Below, one piece after another: positions 1-17,885 of a stretch of DNA of 64,000 bases. Both the position numbers and the translations under genes were made by a program. A model generated the notes under the pieces. The model had not been told where the DNA came from, searched no databases, and saw nothing but the letters and a program-made list of their open reading frames with translations. Location of the stretch: NCBI GenBank assembly GCA_030765045.1, contig CM060962.1, forward strand, positions 261,869,647-261,933,646. The letters are read 5' to 3'. Position 1 is the first letter of the stretch, and every line of letters begins with the position of its first letter. The stretch is from Tenodera sinensis. Its lineage: Eukaryota > Arthropoda > Insecta > Mantodea > Mantidae.

Positions 1-185
1 ATTTCGGAGTCGTCGACCAAGACTACCGAGCCTAATCTACCCGATTTGGAATGTTCTTTGCTTCCGCTCAGCTCTTGCCTACTTGTAGTCAAAAATGACA
101 CACTTAGTAGGCCGTCTGGATCGGGTACTGAGCCCCTCCGCCACGTCAAGCCGACATTCCTTCGGAGGGGACCTAGATGGAGGAA

Positions 186-406
186 TAAGTGTTTGTAAGA
201 ATAGTATAAGAGTAGAGAAAGTCATGTGTGTCAACCTATTAGAGTTTTTGCTTTCTCTACTGCATTGCATTCTACCCAAACCAGACGCCCAGATTTCATC
301 GGAAATGCACGTTTTGAGGCTCCCTGAATAACAAGCCTGTGTACAGTCATGCGACTTTCTCTATTCTAGTACAAATTGCTTTTAGAAATGCCGATTCTTC
401 TATCCG
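186..406 (-). repeat. Fragments of the family A repeat
   Basis: Three short pieces of family A (described fully at 15669-16606) lie together. One left end in minus orientation is at about 190-235, carrying AGTAGAGAAAGTCATGTG. One right end in minus orientation is at about 250-331, containing GATTTCATCGGAAAT and TTTTGAGGCTCCCTGAAT. A left end in plus orientation is at about 342-375. They are diverged and appear to be old, broken copies. Confidence 0.6.
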
Positions 407-714
407 CTGCTTGCCAATCGAAATAAACGTTTGTAGGAATGCTTTTGTCATATACGAGCTGAAATACCGGTGATAACCTGGTTCCACGATTTATGCCTAA
501 AACTGTCGGACTTAGGTTGCACTTGTCCAATAGTCCAGTGTTTCCTTAGATACATTTAAAAGATGTTACTTAACACAGTTAAATATTTAATTAAAACTTT
601 TAGGGTACTATAAGGAATAAATAATAAACTAAATAAATTAAAACATAAAAGCATCTGCTAGACACTATGCGAAAAGCACGGTTGTACAACCACAAATACC
701 ACAAGAATAAAGGT
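407..714. other. No gene seen
   Basis: AT-rich sequence with no ORF or repeat that I recognise. Confidence 0.4.
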
Positions 715-1107
715 GAGCAGAGAAAATCGTGTGGTTGTAATACGTTGTCTTTTTATTTCAATAATATAGAAAAGTGTATTAATTTCTGGTAGAAGAGTGA
801 GAAGAGAAATACATGTGAATGTGTTACGTAAAAGAAAAGTTATTTAAGAAAAATATATGAATGTAATACGTTGGATTTGTGTTTCAGTCATATAGAAAAT
901 CGTATGAATTGTATGTTGAAGAGTGAGTAGAGAAAAACATATGCTACGTAAAAGAAGAATAGGGAAAACCATGTGAATGTAATACGATGCATTTCTATTT
1001 CAAACATACAGGAAATTATATCAACATTTCATTGTAGAAGTGGGAATAGAGAAAGAAATGTTGTTGTGTTTCGTAAAAGAGTGAGTAGAGAAAAGTATGT
1101 GAACGTA
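715..1107 (+). repeat. Imperfect tandem repeat (family B), left part
   Basis: About 3.5 imperfect units of roughly 110-120 bp. Each unit has GTGAATGTAATACGTTG, then TTTCTATTTCA, a cATATAGAAAA stretch, a GAAGAGTGAGTAGAGAAA box and TTACGTAAAAGA. The series stops at 1107 and resumes at 4249, so the element at 1108-4248 interrupts it. An inverted copy of the same repeat lies near 28330-28610. The AGTAGAGAAA box resembles the ends of family A, so the two families may be related. Confidence 0.65.
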
Positions 1108-1121
1108 GAGCAATTCCGCGT

Positions 1122-1525
1122 GTGACTAACTGACATTTACACTACATTTTCTTCTTAAAATGCCTGTCTAAAGGTCAATATAGGTGTAAAAATGTTATTT
1201 TAACGACATACGATGACAGAGAATACATTGGTGGTTGTGATAGGAAATATAAAAACCTTAAAAAGTGAAACAATTATTTAATAATGAGCGCTAAACTTTT
1301 CGTGACTAACTGAAATTTTTCTCAACTGCAGGTCCAACTTCAAACGTTTATCCTCCGTTTTCTCTGAAAGTTTTCTTATTTGATTTGTTCTGAAAAATCA
1401 CTTGAGAGAGGAACTTCTAAGCTTTCAAATGACCTGAAAAAAGGTTTGGCATGTTATTCTCATCTGGAGATATTTATTCAAAAAGTCAGCGTGACTAACT
1501 GACATGAGTTTGTGACTAACTGACA
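1122..1525 (+). repeat. GTGACTAACTGACA motif cluster
   Basis: The 14-mer occurs at 1122-1135, 1491-1504 and 1512-1525, with a one-base variant at 1302-1315. A further copy lies on the other side of the gene at 3875-3888. All are in the same orientation. Four sit downstream of the minus-strand gene and one upstream. Subterminal repeated motifs are commonly transposase-binding sites, so that is the likely role; this is inference. Confidence 0.55.
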
Positions 1526-1980
1526 CTTGCGAAAATTGTAATACTTTATCTTTGTTTTACATGACATAACATATGGTAAATCATAGTGATACGTATTATA
1601 CGTTACATACATGTAATACACACAGGTGGGTAATTGCATTTATCATTTTGAGAAGAATCATATCCTTTGGAGAAGCATTAAAGTCATGCAACTTAAACAG
1701 AATAAACAGACGTTGACAGCTCTCATTTCTTATCACAGTTACGTCATTGCAAGTATAAAAAGCTGACTCAAAACCATAACAAAGACGACACATGAGATAA
1801 ACACAGCACACAGCACATACCTGTATCACATGATTGGACTCCTTATAGTGCAGGAACGCTAGATGCAGTAGTCTCGTAAAACACGCGCATATCACTACAC
1901 TGTTTTTATTTCCGAAAGTTGTGCATTATTCTGACACTTTCCGCACATGAAAGAAAAGCATATTTCACAACATTTAAATC
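1526..1980. other. Non-coding interior of the 3.1-kb transposon
   Basis: Sequence between the motif cluster and the end of the transposase-like gene. The only ORF (99 codons, minus, 1596-1895) has no recognisable features and is probably chance. Confidence 0.4.
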
Positions 1981-3630
1981 TTATACTTTCACATAATGAA
2001 CCCGCTGAGTGGACGGCATAAGTGAAATACGTTCAAATGTTTTGTCGAGAAATTCTTTTGCTTCTTCAATTTCAGGCAGAGAAACTTCAAGAACACATAT
2101 TTTGGTTTTCTTTCTAACAGTATTAACAAATTCTTCAGCACTCTGAATCCTGCTTCCTGCTTTCGCAGCTGTCCATGCCATCCTCTTCACTTGTCCTCCA
2201 ATCGCATCTACTGCCCCCTTTCCGTGATAGGATTCAAAGAAGTGCCATTCAATTTGGATTCCAAATACTTCGGAGAGATATGTCACATGGCTCAATGTGT
2301 ATTTCTGCTTAAAATGACAAGCAGCTCCATCAGAAAACACTTTTACAAGTTCAAGATTCGGAACAATATCCAATATTTCCGAAAATATATTCCTTAAGCA
2401 AATATCAACTGTATATTTGTCATGCGATACATAATCAAACACCAAAGCAAAAGATTGTTTCTGAATTTCACCAATATCTTCTTTCCTATACCAGGCAACA
2501 GCAGTAAATATTGAGATCTGTGTATTGTTCCTGTGGGCAGCTACTTGCATGTGTAGTTCTCAAAGAAGTCGATCTGTATCACAGCTTCACTAATTGCAAC
2601 ATTTTCCCGAGCCTTCTTAAAGGCCTCGGATTGCTGTCTTTTTACATAAACGTGATTTAGGAAACGTGGCAGGCAATTGCTCAGTTCTTCAATGCAGTCT
2701 TTTACAGACCCATTTTTAATTTCTATTTCCATTCTTCTATTACGTGAACTCAACAGCTTCCATTCGCATGGAGAATTAGCAAGTTTATCCGAAATGTCTG
2801 CTCCACTCAATCCCGGGCAGTTGGAGCATCCTCCTTGCACACATTCACTCAATTTCTGATTACAAACCACTTGTGCTATGAACTTACGAAATTCAGTCTC
2901 AGTGAGTACATGATTTTTACACAATGCTTTGAGAAGAAACTTCGTATTTTCATGTATAATGCATGTGCACACATTATGTGGGTTCTGACTTTGAAGACGC
3001 ACGTGAGCAGGGCGTAATTCAGCGAATTTTGTCAACCCCACGGGTATTTCTACTCGGTCTTGTAGAAAGAGTGCCTGCGCTTCTTTTAATGTTACCACTA
3101 GATACCTAATGCGAACTTCTTTTGTTTCTCCCTGAACATGGATTTCAATAAAATCATCTCTTCCAGGAGCTTGGTAAGATATTGAATCATCCTGATAGAA
3201 CTTGATGATTGCGCTTTTAAGTTCCTCTGATAGTTGTTTTCCTGATACCCGGACAGAATGCTTTGGTTTTGCAACATGTAATCCCTCTTCAACTGCTAAT
3301 TTACAAATCATTTCTTTTCTTTTACGTGGAGATTGCGGCAATGCTTCCTCAACACGTTTTCTGCACTTTCCGAAATACCGTTTGCTTTTGAAAGCGGTTG
3401 ATGTTGATGGAGTATCCTTCTTGGTCTCTTATCTTCTGTTTTGCCCACTGTGCTTGCTTATATCTCCTATATTCAGCTTTGGGGCGTTCTCTTCCTTATT
3501 TTGTTTGTTTCAGTATTGCTCTTCCTTTCCTCATAGTCACTTTTATTTTTTCCTTCCATTGTGCATAACTGCCTTGCTCCTTCAGACGTTGTTTGTATTC
3601 ACATTGTCTTTGGGCTGGTGTTTTAGTCAT
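1981..3630 (-). pseudogene. Transposase-like protein, frameshifted
   Basis: I do not recognise a named superfamily, but the parts match a protein type repeated in many invertebrate genomes. The start chosen is the ATG at 3630, which opens with an AQRQCEYKQRLKEQ basic segment. A stop and frameshifts follow between about 3510 and 3345, and the frame then continues through LPQSPRKRKE (3341). The middle holds a cysteine cluster ending CVQGGCSNCPG. Candidate RNase H-fold residues are the Asp in QIDFFENYTC, the Asp in FSDGAACHFKQK and the acidic residue in HGKGAVDAIGG. The reading frame shifts once more near 2545, between ENYTC and the following QVAAH segment. About 550 codons in total. It is the only gene in the element at 1108-4248. 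A host gene is unlikely because of that position. Confidence 0.55.
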
Positions 3631-4248
3631 GGAGTCAAAAACAGACTGATACGTCTATCCTGACTTAAGTCTCACAAACACTGTACGCGTATGACGACCA
3701 CAGGGCGCCAGCACTAATTGTCCGTCAGTCACGTGTTTTGTGGGAAAACTAATGACTATAGAGGAAAACTTTCTGATACTTTTTTATTTGTTATATTGTA
3801 ATGACGCAGAATCAAAAAGGATATTTATTTCAGTCTATTACTTTTCCCTCCAGGGGACTTTATCCTTATTTACCGTGACTAACTGACACTGACACACAGT
3901 AATAATTAAAGAGGCTCTAAGGATTATTTATAAATGTCGAAAATTATTAGCCATATACACGTTTCGAAGACGAAGAGTCATTGTGTGATGAACAGAACAA
4001 AAAAATTAAAACAGTTGTACATAGCTCCTGAAATATTGAAATGAAAATCACCGTTATTCGCGCTTATTTTTAGTGCTTTGGAAATATATGGATAAGAAGT
4101 GAAATTTGAACCCACATTCACGTTAAAAACATTTATTTTTCACTTCATAAGATACTTTAGAGTATCTAGCATCATCTTTCGTCAGTAAAAAAAGTGAAAC
4201 ATTAATTTCAAATTTTAACACTCGGTATGACATATTCGCGGAATTACT

Positions 4249-4385
4249 TAATACTTTTCATTTCTATTTCAATCATAGAAAATTGTATGAATTGTATGTT
4301 GAAGAGCAATTGATGAAATGTGGGCATGTTACGTAAAACAAAAGCGAGTAGGGAAAACCATGAGAATGTAGTACGTTGCATAGTA
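4249..4385 (+). repeat. Family B repeat, right part
   Basis: Continues the repeat of 715-1107 after the 3.1-kb insertion: TTTCTATTTCAATCATAG, GAATTGTATGTTGAAGAG, TGTTACGTAAAA and GTAGGGAAAACCATGAG are all recognisable in order. Confidence 0.6.
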
Positions 4386-4439
4386 AAACGTATAGCGGAA
4401 AAGCCTTCTCTATGCAAAAACATATAGATTTGCCAAATA

Positions 4440-5335
4440 GAGAATTCCTTTAACAGCAGGTCGCTATGTCATGGTCTTGATATTTCATTCTCTTTGCATG
4501 GTCAGGATAAAAATGTAAATAAGACTCCCTACTTCAGAAGTGTATAACGATTTGAAAATACAAACAATAACAAGGAATATCTCGGAAATGATTATCTCCA
4601 CAAAATATTATTTGATAAATTGATCTACTTTTTTGTGCAATTAGATTCTATCTCCTACAGTATACCAGTTATGCACGTCGCCCAGAATGAAGAGAGGGTG
4701 AGTGAGTGAGTGAGTGAGTGAGTGAGTGAGTGAGTGAGTGGGTGGGTGGGTGGATGGGTGAGTAAGTGAGTGAGTGAGTGAGTGAGTGAGTAAGTAAGTG
4801 AGTGAGTGAGTGATGTTTAAGGGCCCGTCGACAACTTGGTCGTTTGCGGCCCCCCCCCCCCAGAATGAAGAGGTCTTTAGAGGCCATTCCTAGGAAGTTT
4901 ATGGTAGACAATTCATTTCATGAAAATATCTTATACATATGGTACTGTAATCAACATTGTTAGAGACTTTTTAACAAAATCAAAATTTTTGAAAAATTAC
5001 GACTACCTTAAGTTCCAGCAACAATGCAAAACAAACAAATAAAAACGAATGCTACGAAACGCGACTATGCAACTAAGGCCATCTGTACAGCATCATGACT
5101 ACTTGTAGATGTCCCTTGGAAATACTTCTGGAACTTAAGTTCAACATCTTTCAAGGATACATGCAACACGGAGATTTGTTAGCAAATGCTCCCACTCTAA
5201 GCTAACCTTCACACTGAAACATTTTCTCTATTTTGGATTGTATCAAAAAGCTTTAACGGTTTTGATTAAAATAACATAGGCTTAAGCTATTAACACTTAA
5301 ATAAACGGTATATCTTAGATGAAAAAAACATTTGC
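4440..5335 (+). repeat. Diverged family A copies
   Basis: An old family A copy in plus orientation runs from the TTTCATTCTCTTTGCATGG segment through ACCAGTTATGCA to TTTCATGAAAATATCTTA (about 4475-5000). It is split by the SINE tail at 4695-4858. At about 5135-5230 a second fragment reads in the opposite orientation (TAAGTTCAACATCTTTCAAGG). Both are far more diverged than the copies at 5345 and 15669. Confidence 0.5.
4695..4858 (-). mobile_element. SINE 3' fragment with (ACTC)n tail, 14-bp target duplication
   Basis: Flanked by a perfect direct repeat CCCAGAATGAAGAG at 4681-4694 and 4859-4872. Reading on minus, it holds the GTCGACGGGCCCTTAAAC block shared with 15755-15811 and 31690-31900, followed by a long run of ACTC units. 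Duplications of this length and a simple-repeat tail fit a 5'-truncated retrotransposed SINE. It is inserted in a diverged family A copy. Confidence 0.7.
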
Positions 5336-5344
5336 AGCTAGTAT

Positions 5345-6052
5345 ATTATTGTTTATTTCCTTGTAGGTACAAGGGGAATACAGTAGACTGAGCGGTAGTG
5401 AAATCTTTTAAAGCTTTCAAATTTCGTTCTCTTTGTACGCTTAACATATAACAAAATGAATAGCGATATTCCATTTGACAAGTATAAATTCTCCAAAACA
5501 CACACAAATAACATGGAATATCTCCAAAATGGTGCACTCTACAAAAAAAAAAAAAAAATTATGCAGACGTAAATGGTGAGTTTTAGCAAGTTCTACTTTT
5601 TTGTATAGTAAGATTTTGGGTATGTCTTACGGTTTGCTAGTTATGCAAAAGTAATCCAGAGTAAATAGGACTTCATGGGCTATAGCCAGAAAATTCAAGA
5701 TATACATATCATTTGTCATAAAAATATCTCAAACATATGGCATTTTAATCAAAATCGTTAGTCAGTTTCAAGAAAATCAAAATTTTCGAAAAATTTTCCA
5801 AATTGTCCAACTTTTCGCTTTTGAGTTATGCTGTCCATAGTCTGAATCACACACACATACACATACACACGCGCGCACACACACAGAGAGAGAGAGAGGA
5901 GGGAGGGAGGGGAGAGAGAGACACGCGGACCTTTTACTAAACATGCCTTTTTTTGGATTCAGGGGGCGTCAAACCATATATTTCCGGTGAAATCTCGACA
6001 TTGAGGTTTTGGGTGGAATACAATACTTCCTCTTCTTACTAGTAGAGAAAGT
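5345..6052 (+). repeat. Family A repeat, 5'-truncated copy
   Basis: Begins inside the element at TTGTTTATTTCCTTGTAGG and runs to the right end AGTAGAGAAAGT, followed by AAAAAT. The internal CA/GA-rich tract (5850-5920) takes the place of the GACA tract seen in other copies. Confidence 0.75.
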
Positions 6053-6056
6053 AAAA

Positions 6057-6310
6057 ATAGGAAAATCGATGTAATGCTATAAAAAGTATAAAACTGATGT
6101 AACTAAAAGTCCAGAAATTATATTTTCATTCGTTCTGCACGTTCAAAATAACAATTGTCTCCTTGTTAAATTGTATGCTAGACTGTTTCAAGGTGAAGAG
6201 GAATACATATGCACACTACTGGGTGTGCAAAAGAGGTTCAGTCAAAAAAGATCGAAGATGAGTTATCTACAACATTTGACGTAATTTTGTGTGCTCTACC
6301 CTTGTGTATA
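6057..6310 (+). repeat. Dispersed repeat C
   Basis: Shares its order of blocks (AAAATCGATGTAATGCT, ATTTTCATTCGTTCTGC, CTCCTTGTTAAATTGTATGC, GTTTCAAGGTGAAGA) with the complement of about 38685-38830. A shorter piece lies at 27700-27770. Nothing coding was recognised. Confidence 0.5.
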
Positions 6311-6457
6311 ATCGGTTAAATTATATCACTTACGATATAATAGCCGAGTAACACGAGAATGCAAAAGAAGGTATGTCATGAATAGACATCGGATTTATAT
6401 GCACTAAAAACGTGTAAAATATGCATGCATTTATACTGTAAAAATCTTTAAAATATG

Positions 6458-13452
<6,995 letters not shown>

Positions 13453-13527
13453 ATAGGTAAATAATTTGATACATCTACTCACATTGAAACTTTTTCCTTA
13501 TACTACGTAATCCTGGAGGCTATAATT

Positions 13528-15013
13528 TTATTTGCAGTACACGATCATAATTTTTTCCAAATGTTCAAGAGTAAATTTATGACGTTTATCAGATAATATG
13601 AGTTTGTATGCAGAGAAGGTCCTCTCAACACGCACAGATGTGATTGGACAATATTTATAAGCACAAACAAGCTCTGGAGGAATTTCCCCTGGAAGTTCCA
13701 CACTGTCACCTTGGAGATATGTGCTAACAGAGCATAAAATATTAAAATCGGGATTTCTTTATAATACACTGCACAGTTTTGCACTCAATATTTCCTCATG
13801 CTTTGAAGGGGCACACTGAAGTTCACTCACTTCCTCAAAGATTGATATAGACGCATGAAGGGTCAAACCACGCGTTTCTAGTTTTTGTATTGCTTGAGGT
13901 ATAATTTTGAAATGCGCCTTTATAATAGCCAAGTCTCTCTGCAATGTTTCATTTATGAACATGTCCTGTAAATGTTGAATTTCCAAAGCATCATTTGGAT
14001 TTAGACTGCAGACAACTTAACTGCACTGAAATTGTCAGCATAAAAGAGAGCAGTGTTTATCCACGTAGCCCAGCGGGTAAGAATAATTGGTTTCGGGGGT
14101 AGAGGATGTTCCGGGAGTTTACTCGGGAGCAGCTACTCGGCCTGTGGCTTTCACAAATACTTTCTTCGTAGTAGAAATTAAGATATTTACTTCAGCAAAC
14201 TGCTCCCGTACGACTTCTGCTACCCTGCACAATACATGTAACGTGGATTAAATGGGGATAAAATACTTTCAGACCTGAAGCCGCTCGCAGTATGTAGGCT
14301 GCAGCATCCGAAAGCAAAACTCGAAATTTATATTCATTACCTGCTTCTGACCATAATATTCTTAAAACATCGTTGACAAAGGGAGCAATGTTAGAATTAT
14401 TAGTTTTCTCTAACAGCTTAGAAGGGATCAAATGTGGCTTTCCCGGCTCGTCTTCACTGAGTTTACCTACTAGAAAATTCACCACATGACCTCCACAGGA
14501 GCCAGTAGTTTCGTCCACCACACCCCATATAAGATAATCTTTCAAATCATCTTGGATTTCTTTGATTGCTGTTCGGTAACAGTCTTCAAGGTGGTTTTTC
14601 CTGAGGGTTGCTTCATTTGGAATGGTATGATTACAATATTTATCTAAGAAATTTCAGAACGTGGGATTACTAAGTGAGTTCCACGGGATATTTGCTGCGA
14701 TTAGCGCGTGGCATAAATTAGTGCAAAATTCGTTTCTCAAATTAGATGAAGAGGGTTTTTGTTGTGTCAATAACGTTTGCTTCAAGGAAGTTTGTTTCTT
14801 TTTAGCTGCAAGATGTTGATTCATTGTTGAATGTTGGCTTAGCTGAACTTTTTTCACACACGCAATTTGTTTATTACACACTTTACAAAAAACTACTTTT
14901 TCGTCTGTTGTATAATCCAAGTGATAGTCCTTAACCCACTGTTTTAAATGTTCACTTTTTGTACTTCTGAATTTCGGCGTTACAACTTGCACACGGGACA
15001 AACGACAAACCAC
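13528..15013 (-). pseudogene. hAT-family transposase, frameshifted
   Basis: Transposase of the hAT type found in insects alongside CGGBP1-like proteins. It opens at the ATG at 15013 with a zinc-finger region (FCKVCNKQIACVKKV, then a QLSQH/NQHLAAKKK pair). There is an in-frame TGA at 14654-14656. The frame then continues through YLIWGVVDETTGSCGGHVVN, FRVLLSDAAAYI and FYPHLIHVTCIVQG. It shifts near 14228 (to VAEVVREQFAEVN), shifts again to a LTRWATWINTALFYADNFS segment near 14060, then to NPNDALEIQHLQDMF (about 13990). The C-terminus has the hAT dimerisation signature VRVERTFSAYKLILSDKRH (about 13590) and stops at 13528. All domains are present, so it is a decayed full-length gene. It is the only gene of the element at 6383-15428. 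Confidence 0.85.
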
Positions 15014-15668
15014 TAATTAATAGCAGAACAAAACTAACTTCTGGTGCTGATACCAAAGCGGGAAGTCCCCGACGGTGAACCCTGCAAACATCTACTCGTA
15101 TCACGTGAAGGTGAGTCATATACACACAAGAGGCTCGATATGGGCTGCCTTGCTTGTATGAGAACGGTATGTTACTTATATTATACAAATTAGAAAGTAT
15201 TTAAATTATTAATTTATAAAATAGTACTCAAAACTGTAAAAACGTTTGATATATGCACGAACATGTCATAATCATGAAATATGCAACTATACCTTAAATA
15301 TGCAAATATATGCACCATAAAACTTTGCATTCGGAAGGAGGTGAACTTCAAATGTACTCCAAACTTTGTTTCCATATCATATATAAAAACAGAAAAAAAC
15401 ATGCATTTGCTTATAAATCCGATGTCTAGTCATGAAGTCATCAGTTGTGCGTGTGCAAAGACGGTTAAGTCACTCACCAGCAATGCAAAGTTGGTTAAAT
15501 CAGTAATAGAGCTAACTTAATTTGCTATGCACTAAAAATTTAAAGTGCTTACCTAACTTGACACTACACCTATATGGTGATTGAGTGTTTATTTTCATTG
15601 GACTAATGTGAAGATTGAGTAATGCAAAACAACTAACTCTGACCTGTCACCAATACACATGAAAAAAT

Positions 15669-16606
15669 CTTATGTGTTACACTCACATGACTTTCTCTAC
15701 TCTTGTACTAACCATTCTTACAAACTCTTATTCCTATATCTTCTTCGTGTTAGTGAGTGGGTGAGTGATTAGGGTTTAAGGGCCCGTCGACAGCTAGGTC
15801 ATTAGAGCCCCTTCGTGTTAGTTAAAATAAACATTTGTACAAATTATCTTATTGCTTATTTCCTTGTAGGTGCAAGGGGAATATTGGAATACAGTAGGCT
15901 TGGTGCGATAGTCAAATCTTTTAAAGCTTTGAGATTCCGTTCTCTTTGTACACGTAGCATATAAAAAAATGAACAACAATGACCCATTTCATGAAAGTTC
16001 CAAGTTTTCCGAAACTCACACACATAGCAAGGTATATCTCCGAAATGGTTCACCCTACAAGAAAATTTATTGAGACATAAATTGTGTATTTTAGCAAGAT
16101 CTACATTTTTGTATAGTATAATTTGGTCTATCTCTAACGGTTTACCAGTTATGCAAAAGTCGTCCAGAGTAAATACAACTACAGGGGCTATAGCCAGAAA
16201 ATTCAAGATATACATTTCATTTGTCATAAAAATATCTCAAACATATGACATTTTAATCAAAATCGTTAGAGCTATTTGCAAGAAAATCAAAATTTTCGAA
16301 AAATTTTCAATGTAAAGGGTAGTTTAGGGTGGGGCTATTTTCTTCAAAATCTTCGTGTCACATCCTTGAACGACATTAAACTTAAATATCAACTTTGGTT
16401 TTTAACCGACTTTTCGTTTTTGAGCTATGCTGTCCACAGACTGACAGACTGACAGACTGACAGACACACAGACACACACACGGACCTTTTTCTAAAAATG
16501 CTTTTTTTTTATTCAGGGGGCCTCAAAACATGTATTTCCGGTGAAATCTCGACTTCGAATTTTTGGGTGGAATACAATACTTCCCCTACTTACCAGTAGA
16601 GAAAGT
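15669..16606 (+). repeat. Family A repeat, full-length copy
   Basis: Reference copy of the most abundant repeat here. It starts CTTATGTGTTACACTCACATG-ACTTTCTCTACT, ends CCAGTAGAGAAAGT, and is flanked on both sides by AAAAAT (15663-15668 and 16607-16612). ACTTTCTCTACT near the left end is the inverse of AGTAGAGAAAGT at the right end, so the ends are imperfectly inverted. A GACAGACT-type tandem tract lies at about 16437-16480. Two overlapping ORFs (minus 15856-16227, 123 codons; plus 16070-16315) recur in other copies, but I recognise no protein motif. A 57-bp SINE fragment is inserted at 15755-15811. I cannot assign a transposon class. Confidence 0.75.
15755..15811 (-). mobile_element. Truncated SINE tail with 11-bp target duplication
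   Basis: A 57-bp insert bearing the GGGCCCGTCGACAGCTAGG block and a short GTGA-type tail, flanked by TTCGTGTTAGT at 15744-15754 and 15812-15822. The flanks join into the normal family A sequence. It belongs to the same SINE family as 4695-4858 and 31690-31900. Confidence 0.75.
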
Positions 16607-16675
16607 AAAAATATAAGTATTGCAAGTCTGTATATTATTTCAGTAAAAACACAGAGAAACCAGTTACCATCTCAT

Positions 16676-17040
16676 GTCACTTTAACAACTTATATGAAGA
16701 ATATTTAAATGCTATTCCTGGACATGTTGGTAGGAGGATATACGAAACTATTTTTGATGATCTTGAACAACAAAAACCAAAAGTGGACGCATACCAGACA
16801 TGTGATAGACAAGCTGTAAATAGAGATCTCTGAAGGCGAAACATGCATGAGTTTGAGAGTACGAAATGCACCAAGAAAAGGTTGACCTGGCAAATCGGGC
16901 GCTCCATCAATCGCCCTCTAGTTGTTAACCAGCAAGGAGTCTTTCTCTGAAGATGACCAACGCAGTCTTGGGCGAAATGTCAGAAAATTCCTCGACTGGA
17001 CCACGGCCTTCAAGCCCGAAATCTACCATCTATTGGACAA
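16676..17040 (+). other. Unidentified decayed coding-like relic
   Basis: A short plus-strand stretch reads like protein (PGHVGRRIYETIFDDLEQQK) and is followed by a TGA. After it come a GAAGATGACCAACGCAGTC segment and a GGACCACGGCC segment of the kind found in retroelement 3' regions. I cannot name the element. Confidence 0.25.
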
Positions 17041-17577
17041 AAGATCGTTTGGAGGGACATGCAGTGGCTCTGTTTTCTAAAGGTTTCCTTCGGGCAATTA
17101 TTTCTCAAGTATGTACAAGCTGAGGAAAGATTATTTCAGATTTGCCAGTTTTCTCAGAAGAGGGAATAAATCCGCAGGTATCAAACCTTTAAGAAGTATT
17201 CTGTTCCAAATGCAATATACCTAGCAAAAATAGGACTTGCTGAACCTACTTCCATTTATCTTGGCCACATTCTGAGATTTCTAGAGCATTTGAAATGTCT
17301 GTGCTCTTAATATACTTCCAAATACTGATGCCAATGACAATATTGAGTGAAGAATGTATTTTTATTATTAATTATATTTTGGAAGGTGAAGATAACTTCA
17401 TGGATGTTTAAAGAAAGTAATAACATTAAAGTCATAATAGTAAAATGTCTTGTTTCTTTAGTGTCATGTTATATTTTGCCAAGCCATTAAATTTAACAAC
17501 CTTTTATGAAAGGCTAAAAATATTTACTATGCGATTATAAGATATTATTTTCAAACACTACAGTGATATTGGTGTTG
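17041..17577. other. No gene seen
   Basis: AT-rich, with no recognisable coding sequence or repeat. Confidence 0.35.
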
Positions 17578-17885
17578 TCTCCTTAGTGCGGTGGTAGCGC
17601 TTCTGCTTACCAACCGAGAGACCAAGGTTCGATTACCGGCACCAGCGTGGGGATTTTCTTCCACTGGGAGACCTGGCACGGGATGCACTCACCCTCGTTA
17701 GGTTCCTGAAAGGCCAATCGAGGAGCTACTTGATTGAAAAGTTGGCACCTGATTACGTAGACTGCATAACCGCCGGGAGGAACCGGGATGCTGAGCACCA
17801 GTACCACACCACACTCTTGGCGCCTGTGGTAGTTAGAGGTGGGGGCCGCAGCGGCTAGGCGGTAAGCGCTGTTGTGCCTTGGGTA
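17578..17885 (+). mobile_element. tRNA-derived SINE
   Basis: A tRNA-like head has an A-box-like TTAGTGCGGTGGTAGCGC (about 17583-17600) and a B-box-like AAGGTTCGATTACC (about 17624-17637). A GC-rich body of about 230 bp without an ORF follows. The second half includes GGCGCCTGTGG and GGCTAGGCGGTAAGCGC. The boxes would serve RNA polymerase III. The B box differs from consensus at its last position, so activity is doubtful. Confidence 0.65.

Larger units (their letters stand above)
1108..4248 (-). mobile_element. DNA transposon of unrecognised superfamily, 3.14 kb
   Basis: The element is bounded by short inverted ends: AGCAATTCCGCG at 1109-1120 and the complement of AGTAATTCCGCG at 4237-4248. 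It interrupts a family B unit: the left side ends GTGAACGTA and the right side resumes TAATACTTTTCATTTC, which is how an uninterrupted unit reads if one TA is counted once. That implies a TA target duplication (1106-1107 and 4249-4250). Inside is one broken transposase-like gene on minus plus five copies of GTGACTAACTGAC. TA target sites are typical of Tc1/mariner relatives, but the protein is not of that type. The left end has one extra base, so the exact terminus is uncertain by one position. Confidence 0.6.

Noticed and set aside
4669..4911. 80-codon minus ORF rich in Leu-Thr-His-Ser
   Set aside because: Arises from the ACTC tail of a SINE insertion.
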